A stretch of DNA of 14,232 nt from Dehalococcoidia bacterium (GTDB taxonomy: Bacteria > Chloroflexota > Dehalococcoidia > Dehalococcoidales > JAUWYK01). The notes beneath the pieces are model-generated. The model made no database searches and had not been told where the DNA came from. It saw only the letters and a list, made by a program, of their open reading frames with translations. The position numbers and the translations under genes were made by a program. Shown here piece after piece: positions 1 through 5,755 of this stretch (within the stretch, counting starts at the first letter, position 1; each line of letters opens with the position of its first letter). The stretch lies in NCBI GenBank assembly GCA_030615865.1, contig JAUWYK010000052.1, positions 1 to 14,232 of the forward strand. The letters are read 5' to 3'.

Positions 1-1
1 G

Positions 2-277
2 CCAATGGATGAGGGCAAGATACTTAATCCATCAATTGCCGATTACAAGCTCATCCGCTCCCTGGATATGCCGGAGACCAAGATTTTAGCGATTGACACT
101 TATGAGCCCGAGGGACCGTTTGGCGCCAAGGAGGCTGGCGAGGGACTGACCAATCCCACTGCTGGCGCCATAGGCAATGCGGTATATAAAGCAGTCGGTG
201 TCAGAATAAATGATTTGCCCATAACCCCGGAGAAAGTTCTCCGAGCACTAAAGGAGAAAAAGAAGAAGATTAAATAA
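2..277 (+). CDS. Xanthine dehydrogenase/aldehyde oxidase-type molybdopterin-binding subunit, C-terminus (partial)
   Basis: The reading frame is already open at base 2, so the gene enters from the left edge and only its last 91 codons are present. The fragment has the typical end of the molybdenum-cofactor-binding large subunit of the xanthine dehydrogenase/CO dehydrogenase family: PMDEGKILNPSIADYKL, then EPEGPFGAKEAGEGL, and a tail with GVRINDLPITPEKVLRAL. In this family the glutamate of the GAKEAGEG segment (codon at 140-142) is the active-site base used in hydroxylation of the substrate next to the molybdenum. The protein ends in a Lys-rich tail. The substrate cannot be told from the C-terminus; candidates are purines, aldehydes, nicotinate or other N-heterocycles. 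The next gene starts 32 bases downstream on the same strand, so the two may be co-transcribed. Confidence 0.9.
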   Translation, partial: PMDEGKILNPSIADYKLIRSLDMPETKILAIDTYEPEGPFGAKEAGEGLTNPTAGAIGNAVYKAVGVRINDLPITPEKVLRALKEKKKKIK

Positions 278-309
278 GGCGTTGACGCAAACTAGGCGGG
301 AGGTTAGCT

Positions 310-528
310 ATGAGTTATCACTGCCCAGTGTGTAACAAGGTTTCAAGCAACGCTATGGACCTCGCCCGCCATATGATTGGCCGAGGAGATAAGGTACATA
401 GAGACTGGATTAACTCTAAGGGTTTTAAGTTCTCAGAGTTGCTTACCTTGCAATTCAAGTCTTTTGGCGGCGAGGGTTATAAAGCTCTAGCCGAAGTGCT
501 GGAGAAAGAGACCAAGGTCGAAGATTAG
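310..528 (+). CDS. Small C2H2-like zinc-finger protein
   Basis: A 72-residue protein. Residues 5-30 form a C2H2-like metal site: C5-x2-C8-x12-H21-x8-H30 (CPVCNKVSSNAMDLARHM and then VH). The His-His spacing is longer than the 3-5 residues of classical DNA-binding fingers, so this is a C2H2-like zinc site rather than a textbook finger. The rest (FKFSELLTLQFKSFGGEGYKALAEVLE) looks helical and may pack on the zinc module. The ATG at 310 is preceded by GGGAGG five bases upstream, a strong ribosome binding site. Downstream, AGCCA (527-531) and TGGCT (541-545) can form a weak hairpin around the stop codon but without a good T-run. Nucleic-acid binding is plausible but not shown. It could be co-transcribed with the molybdoenzyme gene 32 bases upstream. 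Confidence 0.8.
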   Translation: MSYHCPVCNKVSSNAMDLARHMIGRGDKVHRDWINSKGFKFSELLTLQFKSFGGEGYKALAEVLEKETKVED

Positions 529-563
529 CCACCTTTTTAATGGCTGGTATTTGCAGTTAATAA

Positions 564-644
564 ATGATGTTGCACGACATCATAATTATTGGCGCCGGAC
601 CTTCTGGGAGCCATATTGCCCAAAGGTTAAGCCACCTCGGCTAA
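564..644 (+). pseudogene. 5' stub of an FAD-dependent oxidoreductase (geranylgeranyl-reductase-like)
   Basis: Two adjacent ATG codons (564 and 567) open a frame that reads M-M-L-H-D-I-I-I-I-G-A-G-P-S-G-S-H-I-A-Q-R-L-S-H-L-G and then TAA. This is the first beta strand, dinucleotide-binding GxGxxG turn and first helix of an FAD Rossmann fold, much like the N-terminus of geranylgeranyl-reductase or lycopene-cyclase-type flavoproteins. In such proteins a hydrophobic strand (such as YDVVLLE) should follow the HLG; here the frame stops at 642-644. The rest of the gene is absent and the sequence beyond about 641 belongs to the opposite-strand nucleotidyltransferase. It is best read as a gene cut by a rearrangement, or less likely as an assembly junction. 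No clear ribosome binding site is visible. Confidence 0.6.
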
Positions 645-1365
645 GTTCCTCTCCCCCTCCGGGAAATGCCTCAGGCTGTGCCGAGAAGGTCCCGTGGCTG
701 CCAATATCAAACCACGGCTCGGTAAAGAGGTAGCCATGGACTTGGTCAACAGCAATAAGGTGAGAGATAAAGCTGCCCAGATTGTCCCGCCTGCTGCCAG
801 AGCAATAGCGGTGCAACAGCGGGAATACCCGTGGTGGGAGGATGTAGCAGGCAGTAGCAATGAGACTGGACTTGGGCTTGGCTGGCTTCTCTTCCAATCC
901 AGCTATCCGGTAACCATCCAGTCGCACCACGCCGAACTGGCTGGCTTGGCTCCTGTCGCCGATATCGTGGACGGCGACCAGGGTGTTATTGCCATTATAG
1001 GCAGTAATGAACCGTGAGAGGTCAAACCCAAAGTAGTTGTCACCGGCGATGACCAGGAGGTCTTCCGTGATACCCCTGCTGTCAATCCAGAAATTCAGCG
1101 AACCGATTGCCCCCTTTTTCTGCTCCTCGGTCCGGATCTCTTCGACGCAAAGCTCTATATCTCTACCCACGCCCCTCTGCCACTGGCGGAAATCAGCCTC
1201 AAACTTCAAATTAGTGGAGACGAGAATTTCCATATTCTGGGGAACCTTGCCCACCAGGTGGCTTAACAATGGTTTACCCTTATACTCCAGCAGTGCTTTA
1301 GGCTTATTGATAGTCAGGGGGTAAAGCCTGGTACCAAAGCCTCCAGCCAGTATCAAGCATTTCAT
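586..1365 (-). CDS. Sugar-phosphate nucleotidyltransferase (NTP_transferase family)
   Basis: A 259-residue protein from the ATG at 1365. This start puts the signature at the N-terminus: MKCLILAGGFGTRLYPLT (phosphate-binding GGxGTRL loop) followed by NKPKALL, as in glucose-1-phosphate thymidylyl/uridylyl- and mannose-1-phosphate guanylyltransferases. Further motifs are VIAGDNYFGFDL (metal-binding Asp), FGVV, GLEEKP and WFDIGS near the end. Enzymes of this class join a sugar-1-phosphate to an NTP, giving an NDP-sugar for surface polysaccharide, and act in the cytosol. Upstream codons to 1440 are open but would add a non-homologous extension. The final roughly 15 residues (about 586-640) are antisense to the flavoprotein stub, so the natural C-terminus has probably been replaced at a junction. 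The short total length lacks the left-handed beta-helix seen in bifunctional relatives. Substrate unknown. Confidence 0.8.
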   Translation of the reverse strand: MKCLILAGGFGTRLYPLTINKPKALLEYKGKPLLSHLVGKVPQNMEILVSTNLKFEADFRQWQRGVGRDIELCVEEIRTEEQKKGAIGSLNFWIDSRGITEDLLVIAGDNYFGFDLSRFITAYNGNNTLVAVHDIGDRSQASQFGVVRLDGYRIAGLEEKPAKPKSSLIATACYILPPRVFPLLHRYCSGSRRDNLGSFISHLIAVDQVHGYLFTEPWFDIGSHGTFSAQPEAFPGGGEELSRGGLTFGQYGSQKVRRQ

Positions 1366-1369
1366 AGCA

Positions 1370-2037
1370 CTGAAAAAGATTACCACAGACCTAGCTATCC
1401 TGTCTATTGCCGTGGTACCATTGATAGGGCTTATCCTCAACTATACTCCCTGGGGCATCCGTCTCTATCCGGTAGTGGTTTCGGTTCTGGTTTTCATTAT
1501 GGTCATGGCTGGTGTCGCCTGGTACCGCCGGCGAAGACTTCCCCTGGAGCAACGCTTTGAGCCCCGGTTTCGTCCCCGGCTGGCTCAATTCTGGGGGCGC
1601 CAAAACTGCTGGGATAGAGTTCTCATCGGTCTGCTGGTTGTGGCCATCATCGGAGCCATAAGCATGCTGGTCTATGTTACTCAGCCACCCAGGGTAGAAC
1701 AGAGATTTACCGAATTCTATATCCTCGGCCCTGAGGGAAAGGCAGAAAATTACCCCCGAGTGCTTGTCCTGGGAGAAAGGGCAAAGGTGACCATAGGGAT
1801 AGTAAACCGTGAGCATGAGGTAACAGAGTATAATGTCAAGATACTCATCGAGGGGCAAAAGGTCGGGGAGGTGGGGTGATTACCTTGGCACATGAGGAGA
1901 AATGGGAGCAGGAGGTAAGATTTGCTCCTAAAGAAGTGGGGGAGAAGCAGGAGGTTAAGTTTCAGCTTTATAAGGGAAGTAATAGTGAGGCTTACCACGC
2001 CCTTAACTTCTGGATTGACGTGGTAGGCAGTCAATAG
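1370..2037 (+). pseudogene. DUF1616 membrane protein, 5'-truncated and frameshifted
   Basis: One frame runs to a TGA at 1877-1879. It has a hydrophobic segment (LAILSIAVVPLIGLILNYTP), a second one (VVVSVLVFIMVMAGVAWY), a basic loop RRRR, a third membrane segment (LIGLLVVAIIGAISMLVYV) and an extracytoplasmic-looking domain (YILGPEGKAENYPRVLVLGE, VTIGIVNREHEV). The same domain then continues one frame over, from about 1879 to TAG at 2035-2037, ending in KVEF-like VKFQLYKGS and LNFWIDVVGSQ. Restoring one G in GTGGGG at 1872-1876 rejoins the two parts (EVGVITLAHEEKW). This layout matches DUF1616 membrane proteins. The N-terminal membrane helices expected before residue LKKITTDLA are missing; the frame stops at 1322 and has no ATG, only GTG at 1412. 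The gene therefore seems cut at about 1370, just before the divergent nucleotidyltransferase start. Confidence 0.65.
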
Positions 2038-2235
2038 TGTGGTTACTTTGCTGAGGCAAAAATATGCTGGTATGAAGGAGAGCTTTAGAATATGCTCAAC
2101 TGTAATTGGGCAAGTGGCATCCCGCCTTTTTAATTATAACTTTTGCCTCAACACTGAACCATTATTTAATTTCGCCGTCGAGCGATAAAAGGCTGAGCCT
2201 GTTTAATCACTCCCCTGCCATATACAGTATCGGCT

Positions 2236-2376
2236 TTACCCCTTCCCTATGCGGAACATCTTGGTCCCACATACCGGGCATACACCCTGGGTAGCCGGCT
2301 TACCATTCTTCATGGTTATAGGCTTAGCATCCCTCATTTCCCTTTTGGCTCGGCATTTCACACAGTATGCTTGCAT
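2236..2376 (-). CDS. DUF5679-like small zinc-ribbon protein
   Basis: A 46-residue protein starting MQAYCVKCRAKREMRDAK and ending GVCPVCGTKMFRIGKG. It has two CxxC knuckles, C5-x2-C8 and C33-x2-C36, with a central basic turn (TMKNGKPATQ), which is the pattern of the DUF5679 zinc ribbons common in Chloroflexota and other lineages. It probably binds one zinc ion; its function is not known. The start is well supported: AAGGAGG (complement of 2384-2390) lies seven bases before the ATG at 2376, and a sigma-70-like promoter lies just upstream. The gene is intact although its neighbours on both sides are broken, and it seems to be transcribed alone. Confidence 0.85.
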   Translation of the reverse strand: MQAYCVKCRAKREMRDAKPITMKNGKPATQGVCPVCGTKMFRIGKG

Positions 2377-2403
2377 TTATTAACCTCCTTTTTGATTATT
2401 AAA

Positions 2404-2432
2404 ACGATAGACTATTCTTTCCTTGATGTCAA
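2404..2432 (-). promoter_or_regulatory. Candidate sigma-70 promoter of the DUF5679-like gene
   Basis: On the minus strand TTGACA (complement of 2427-2432) is a perfect -35 box, followed after exactly 17 bases by TATCGT (complement of 2404-2409), which matches four of six -10 positions. Transcription would start near 2397, giving a leader of about 20 bases that carries the AAGGAGG ribosome binding site. Confidence 0.55.
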
Positions 2433-2469
2433 TAGCCTAATAATTACACAAATTCAATTACTGCTTACG

Positions 2470-2770
2470 GCTAATCCCTTCTGGGCAAATTCTGTCAAAA
2501 CTCTTGTGGAACTGGCAGGAAAAGGGAGAACGAGCACGATTGCAGAAGTTGACAAGGTGGAAAAAGGCTATCCATTCCGTTCAGACAGGCTTGACACTCT
2601 GGGAAGACCTATGTGGTAGGATAAAAGTACGCTGGAGGGTAAATGCCCAAAGTGTGGGAGCACTATTACGTTGGGCATGGCGTAATCCACAATGTCAAGT
2701 ATGCCGCAGGTGTAGCGTGGGGCTTAAGATTACCGAGGATGGTCGCAGTTTTGAAGGTTATTCACCCTTT
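2470..2770 (+). pseudogene. Decayed zinc-ribbon protein gene (in-frame stop plus frameshift)
   Basis: A coding-like reading starts near 2470 without a clear start codon. It reads NPFWANSVKTLVELAGKG, then STIAEVDKVEKGYPFRSDRL and DTLGRPMW, and meets a TAG at 2617-2619. The same frame continues after the stop with DKSTLEGKCPKCGSTITLG and ends at 2683. One frame over, the sequence resumes as NPQCQVCRRCSVGLKITEDG. Joined, this gives CPKC and CQVC about 14-16 residues apart, a normal zinc-ribbon geometry. The simplest reading is a gene with one nonsense codon and one frameshift near 2665-2690. The 5' end is lost or overlaps the divergent promoter at 2404-2432. The family is not recognised. Bases 2780-2994 hold only short ORFs with no recognisable content. 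Confidence 0.4.
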
Positions 2771-2994
2771 ACTGCGGGAAGATATTTTGTTAATCTGTCC
2801 AGTAGTGTCCCCTGTTCTGCGATAAGGAGAAGAACAGATGTGGGCACAACAAGCGACACAGGATTACGGCTTGTTCCCCGAGATACAGCAGGAGCCGAGA
2901 TGACTCGAATTGGCGAACCAAAAGTTCGTTTATTTGGATGTCAGGCCAAATAAACGCTGCGGGGTAAGAAGGTAAAACCCTGGGGAAGAAGATT

Positions 2995-3624
2995 ATGCAA
3001 TTAATAGAAGTATTGGGAGCACAGTGTCGTAAACCCAGTGGATTGCTTGGCTGGCTTATGGGTCCCCTGATGAACTGGAGGCACAGACCCATAAGCAGAT
3101 GGACAATAGAACTGATGGACATCCAACCGGACAATTGCGTGTTGGACATTGGCTGTGGCGGCGGTATGGCGATCAGAGAGATTGTCAAGATTGCTACAGG
3201 TGGGTTTGTGGCCGGTGTCGATTATTCAGAAATCATGGTGCAACAGGCGCTGAAGCACAACGCAGCCGCAGTAGGCGCAATGCGGGTGGCAATAAAAAAC
3301 GGCAATATCTCAAAGCTGCCCTTTAAGGACGAATCGTTTGACAAAGCTTGCGCCATTGAGTCTTTCAATTTCTGGCCGGGCCCAATCGCAGGGCTAAAGG
3401 AAGTGCATCGTGTCCTAAGACCCAAAGGGCTGGTCGCCATTACGACGGGGTGGAGCAAAGAGATGCCCAACCAGCAGAGATACGTTGCCATAGCGCATAA
3501 GATGGGTTTTTCGCTATACTCCGGTTCAGAGATGGTAGAGATGCTCACCGCAGCCGGGTTCTCTCGGGCACAGTTCAGGCTTAAAGATGGCAAGAACTGG
3601 CTTTGCGCCATAGGTATCAAATAG
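2995..3624 (+). CDS. Class I SAM-dependent methyltransferase
   Basis: A 209-residue protein with the UbiE/Methyltransf_11-type Rossmann fold. Motif I is VLDIGCGGGMA (about residues 49-59), the SAM-binding glycine loop. The acidic end of strand 2 follows in VAGVDYSEIM, motif II-like text in ISKLPFKDESFDKA, and motif III in EVHRVLRPKGLVAIT. The N-terminal stretch (GLLGWLMGPLMNWRHRP) is amphipathic and may form the substrate lid. Length and motifs fit a complete enzyme. The substrate cannot be predicted. The ATG at 2995 has a modest purine-rich GGGGAAGAAG upstream. It stands alone: a decayed region precedes it and the coiled-coil unit downstream has its own promoter. Confidence 0.88.
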   Translation: MQLIEVLGAQCRKPSGLLGWLMGPLMNWRHRPISRWTIELMDIQPDNCVLDIGCGGGMAIREIVKIATGGFVAGVDYSEIMVQQALKHNAAAVGAMRVAIKNGNISKLPFKDESFDKACAIESFNFWPGPIAGLKEVHRVLRPKGLVAITTGWSKEMPNQQRYVAIAHKMGFSLYSGSEMVEMLTAAGFSRAQFRLKDGKNWLCAIGIK

Positions 3625-3698
3625 GCTAATGAGACAACAGTTAATCATGCTCCTTCGTTGGCACTATTACCTAATAGCTGATAAAGGGGCACACTTTG

Positions 3699-3727
3699 TT
3701 GACAATTGCGCAGATAGTGACTAAACT
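3699..3727 (+). promoter_or_regulatory. Candidate sigma-70 promoter for the coiled-coil operon
   Basis: TTGACA at 3699-3704 is a perfect -35 box. After a 17-base spacer, TAAACT at 3722-3727 matches four of six -10 positions. Initiation would fall near 3734, about 55 bases before the small ORF at 3790 and in the right place to drive it and the 466-codon gene behind it. Confidence 0.45.
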
Positions 3728-3789
3728 CAATTTCAAAGATGTGAAACCGGCAGGGTATGTAGCCTAGCCAGGGGAAGCAGGTGAGTTAC

Positions 3790-3918
3790 ATGGAAGAGGT
3801 GAGCAATAAGGTCAGGCAGGGGATTGAAGAAGGAGCCGGCACTATCGATGAACACAAGCAGAGGCTCACCGAGGCTGATGTTAAGAGAATTGAAGAGGAA
3901 GCAAATCACATCGCATAG
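3790..3918 (+). CDS. Small charged helical protein upstream of the coiled-coil gene
   Basis: A 42-residue ORF, MEEVSNKVRQGIEEGAGTID through VKRIEEEANHIA, very rich in Glu, Lys and Arg and predicted by eye to be mostly helical. The ATG at 3790 has AGGTGA about five bases upstream; a GTG at 3781 in the same frame is an alternative that would add three residues. It lies 32 bases ahead of the coiled-coil gene and downstream of the candidate promoter at 3699-3727, so the two are probably co-transcribed. Its C-terminal ending resembles the pattern of the next protein (repeated I-x-x-E-A), so it may be a partner of that protein or a detached piece of the same repeat type. Function unknown. Confidence 0.5.
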   Translation: MEEVSNKVRQGIEEGAGTIDEHKQRLTEADVKRIEEEANHIA

Positions 3919-3950
3919 AACAAAGTAGACCCAAAAGGGAGGAGAGGCAT

Positions 3951-5351
3951 ATGGCAAAGGTAATTGGCGAGACTACGAAGGAGCCTAAAGAGATAGATGG
4001 AGTTCCGGATGATGTGAGACGAAGGCTCAGCCTAATTATTAAGGAGGAGGGGAATAGGATAAGGAAAGAGGCGGACCAAGAATCAGCTCACATTATTACC
4101 CGAGCTCGGGAGGAATACAGGCAGCGATTAACCAATGTTCTGGCCGACGAGCGGGAAAAGATCGAGGAACGGGCACGACGAGAGTCAGCCGGAATTATCG
4201 CCCAGTCAAAAGAACTAGCTGCGCAAATAGCTAGAGAGGCTGAGGAGACAGCAAGGAAACAGGCCGAAGAGGAGAAGAGGCAGGAGGCGGGGCGCATTAT
4301 TGAGGAAGCCAAACAGAAATCAGCGGAGATTCTTGACAAGGCAAGACAAGCGGCAAAGGAGGAGGCTGAACTGGAATCGGCTTATACTATCGCCAGCGCT
4401 CGGGAGGAAGCGGAGCGGATTGCCAGAGAGGCGAGGGGAGATGCGGAACAGATTATCGCACAGGCGAGAAGCGAAGCGGAACGGATTATCACCGAGGCGA
4501 AGGCAGAGGTGGAAGAAGAAGTGGCAAGGTTTATAGCCGAGTCGCGGCACAAGGCTGAGGAAGCAGTAGCCGAATTTGAAGAGGTAGCCAGAAGAAAAGC
4601 TGAGGAGGAATCAGCCACAATTATTGCCCAGTCAAAAGAACTAGCTGCACAAATGGCTAAAGAGGCTGAGGAGACAGCAAGGAAGCAGGCCGAAGAGGAG
4701 AAGAGGCAGGAGGCGGAGCGCATTATTGAGAAAGCCAAACAGAAATCAGCAGAGATTCTTGACAAGGCAAGGCAAGCGGCAGAGGAGGAGGCCAGTAAGA
4801 TAATGGCTGACTCGAGGAAGGAAGCAGACCAAGTAGCTAATAAGGTGACGGAGGGGGCAAGAAGGGAAGCGCAAGACTCGGCTAAAGCTATTGCTGAGTT
4901 GAGAAGGAAGGCAGAACAGGAAATCAAGGAGGCTAAACAAAAGGCACATCAGGAAGCGCAGCTGATTATTAAAAGTGCTAAAGGGGTGGGGAGGAGGGAG
5001 GCTGAGGAGAAGTGGGGTAGAATTATCGCTGAAGCTAAACAAAAGGTGGACCAGAATACTAGCGCAGCTATAGAGAGGGCGAGGGAGAAGGGGGAGGAGG
5101 AGGTGGCCAAGGTCATAGCTGAACGAAAGCGGCAGGCAGAATGGGAGGCGGCTGAGATTGTTTCTGAGGCCAAACGAGTGGCGGAGCAGAATACCGACGA
5201 AGCTAGAAATACCGCCAAGAAAGCGCTTGAGGATTCATATAAGCTTATCGCTGCCGCCCAGGAGAAGGCACAGCGCATTATTGAGGGGGCTCAGGAGGTA
5301 GCCGTCAGGGCGAGGGCGATTATGGACAAACTGGAGGAGTCAGAGGAATAG
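3951..5351 (+). CDS. Long Ala/Glu-rich coiled-coil protein with 11-residue periodicity
   Basis: A 466-residue protein made almost entirely of charged helix. After about 25 residues the chain repeats a unit of the type A-x-x-I-I-x-E-A-[KR]-x-x-A, for example AERIITEAKAEVEEEV, EAKQKSAEILDKARQAA and QRIIEGAQEVA. That is an 11-residue (hendecad) pattern, which favours straight or right-handed coiled coils, as in ATP synthase subunit b and stalk-type proteins. No signal peptide, membrane segment, cysteine or catalytic motif is visible; the only Trp residues are in EKWGRII and AEWEAAE. Two 62-residue blocks at residues 78-139 and 220-281 are nearly identical. The start is supported by GGGAGGAG before ATG 3951. 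Automatic pipelines may label it ATP synthase subunit B-like, but no ATPase genes are nearby. A structural or scaffold role is a guess. Confidence 0.85.
   Translation: MAKVIGETTKEPKEIDGVPDDVRRRLSLIIKEEGNRIRKEADQESAHIITRAREEYRQRLTNVLADEREKIEERARRESAGIIAQSKELAAQIAREAEETARKQAEEEKRQEAGRIIEEAKQKSAEILDKARQAAKEEAELESAYTIASAREEAERIAREARGDAEQIIAQARSEAERIITEAKAEVEEEVARFIAESRHKAEEAVAEFEEVARRKAEEESATIIAQSKELAAQMAKEAEETARKQAEEEKRQEAERIIEKAKQKSAEILDKARQAAEEEASKIMADSRKEADQVANKVTEGARREAQDSAKAIAELRRKAEQEIKEAKQKAHQEAQLIIKSAKGVGRREAEEKWGRIIAEAKQKVDQNTSAAIERAREKGEEEVAKVIAERKRQAEWEAAEIVSEAKRVAEQNTDEARNTAKKALEDSYKLIAAAQEKAQRIIEGAQEVAVRARAIMDKLEESEE
4182..4367 (+). repeat. Internal duplication, copy 1 (coiled-coil gene)
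   Basis: A 186-base block encoding ESAGIIAQSKELAAQIAREA through ILDKARQAAKEEA. It recurs 426 bases (142 codons) downstream at 4608-4793 with only scattered differences, several of them silent. The similarity holds at DNA level, not just in amino-acid pattern, so it is a true segmental duplication. Confidence 0.85.
4608..4793 (+). repeat. Internal duplication, copy 2 (coiled-coil gene)
   Basis: Second copy of the 186-base block, encoding ESATIIAQSKELAAQMAKEA through ILDKARQAAEEEA. Compared with copy 1, changes include G-to-T in GII/TII, I-to-M and R-to-K in AQIAREA/AQMAKEA, and G-to-E in AGRII/AERII. The repeat length is a multiple of three, so the frame is kept. Confidence 0.85.
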
Positions 5352-5367
5352 TATAGGGCGACAAAAC

Positions 5368-5748
5368 TTATGTGGTTACCAGGAATTGCGCAATGTTGTC
5401 GAGTAAAGCTTGTGGGGTAAAGGGTTTGGTGATATAACCGTCAGCACCAATCTCTTGACTGAGTTTTAGATTGAGTTTAAGGTCTATGGCAGTGAGCATG
5501 AGGATGGGAATCGACCTAGTGGTTGGCTCCTTCTTTATCGTATAGCAGCTGGTATACCCATCCATTTTTGGCATCATGATGTCCATTAGGATAAGGTCTG
5601 GTTTTTCAATGCACGCTATATCTATTGCTTGTCCTCCGTCTTCTGCTTCAAGAACAATAAACTTCTTCTTTAGCATTGTACGCACTAGCCGTCTAACGTT
5701 TGGTTCATCGTCAACTATGAGTATTTTCCTTTTATCAGTCCGGCTCAT
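5368..5748 (-). CDS. Stand-alone response regulator receiver protein
   Basis: A 126-residue CheY-like receiver with no output domain. The acidic pocket is D13-D14 (ILIVDDEPNVRRLV), the phosphoacceptor is D56 (LILMDIMMPKMDG), the switch Thr is T86 (ILMLTA) and the conserved Lys is K108 (GYITKPFTP). All expected residues are present, so it should accept phosphate. It is the last gene of the minus-strand signalling operon, seven bases after the HD-GYP protein, with GGTGA upstream of the ATG. It may act as a phosphate sink, relay or protein-protein switch. The stop lies only 16 bases from the stop of the convergent coiled-coil gene, with no clear hairpin terminator between. Confidence 0.92.
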   Translation of the reverse strand: MSRTDKRKILIVDDEPNVRRLVRTMLKKKFIVLEAEDGGQAIDIACIEKPDLILMDIMMPKMDGYTSCYTIKKEPTTRSIPILMLTAIDLKLNLKLSQEIGADGYITKPFTPQALLDNIAQFLVTT

Positions 5749-5755
5749 GTTTTGG

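Noticed and set aside
694..1324. Plus-strand ORFs opposite the nucleotidyltransferase (694-1017, 1037-1324)
   Set aside because: The minus-strand frame has all nucleotidyltransferase motifs; these are antisense shadows.
2180..2206. Possible intrinsic terminator for the DUF5679-like gene (AGGC-TCA-GCCT followed by TTTA, minus strand)
   Set aside because: A four-pair stem with a three-base loop and a short T-run is too weak to call.
2838..2903. 21-codon ORF (MWAQQATQDYGLFPEIQQEPR) with AAGGAG upstream, overlapping a 17-codon ORF at 2897-2950
   Set aside because: The ribosome binding site is good but both ORFs are too short and unrecognised, and they lie in a decayed region; not enough to call a gene.
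4382..4927. 181-codon minus-strand ORF, Ser/Ala/Ile-rich, inside the coiled-coil gene
   Set aside because: It is the mirror of the repetitive purine-rich plus-strand gene; its composition is a by-product, and it has no start signal or recognisable domain.
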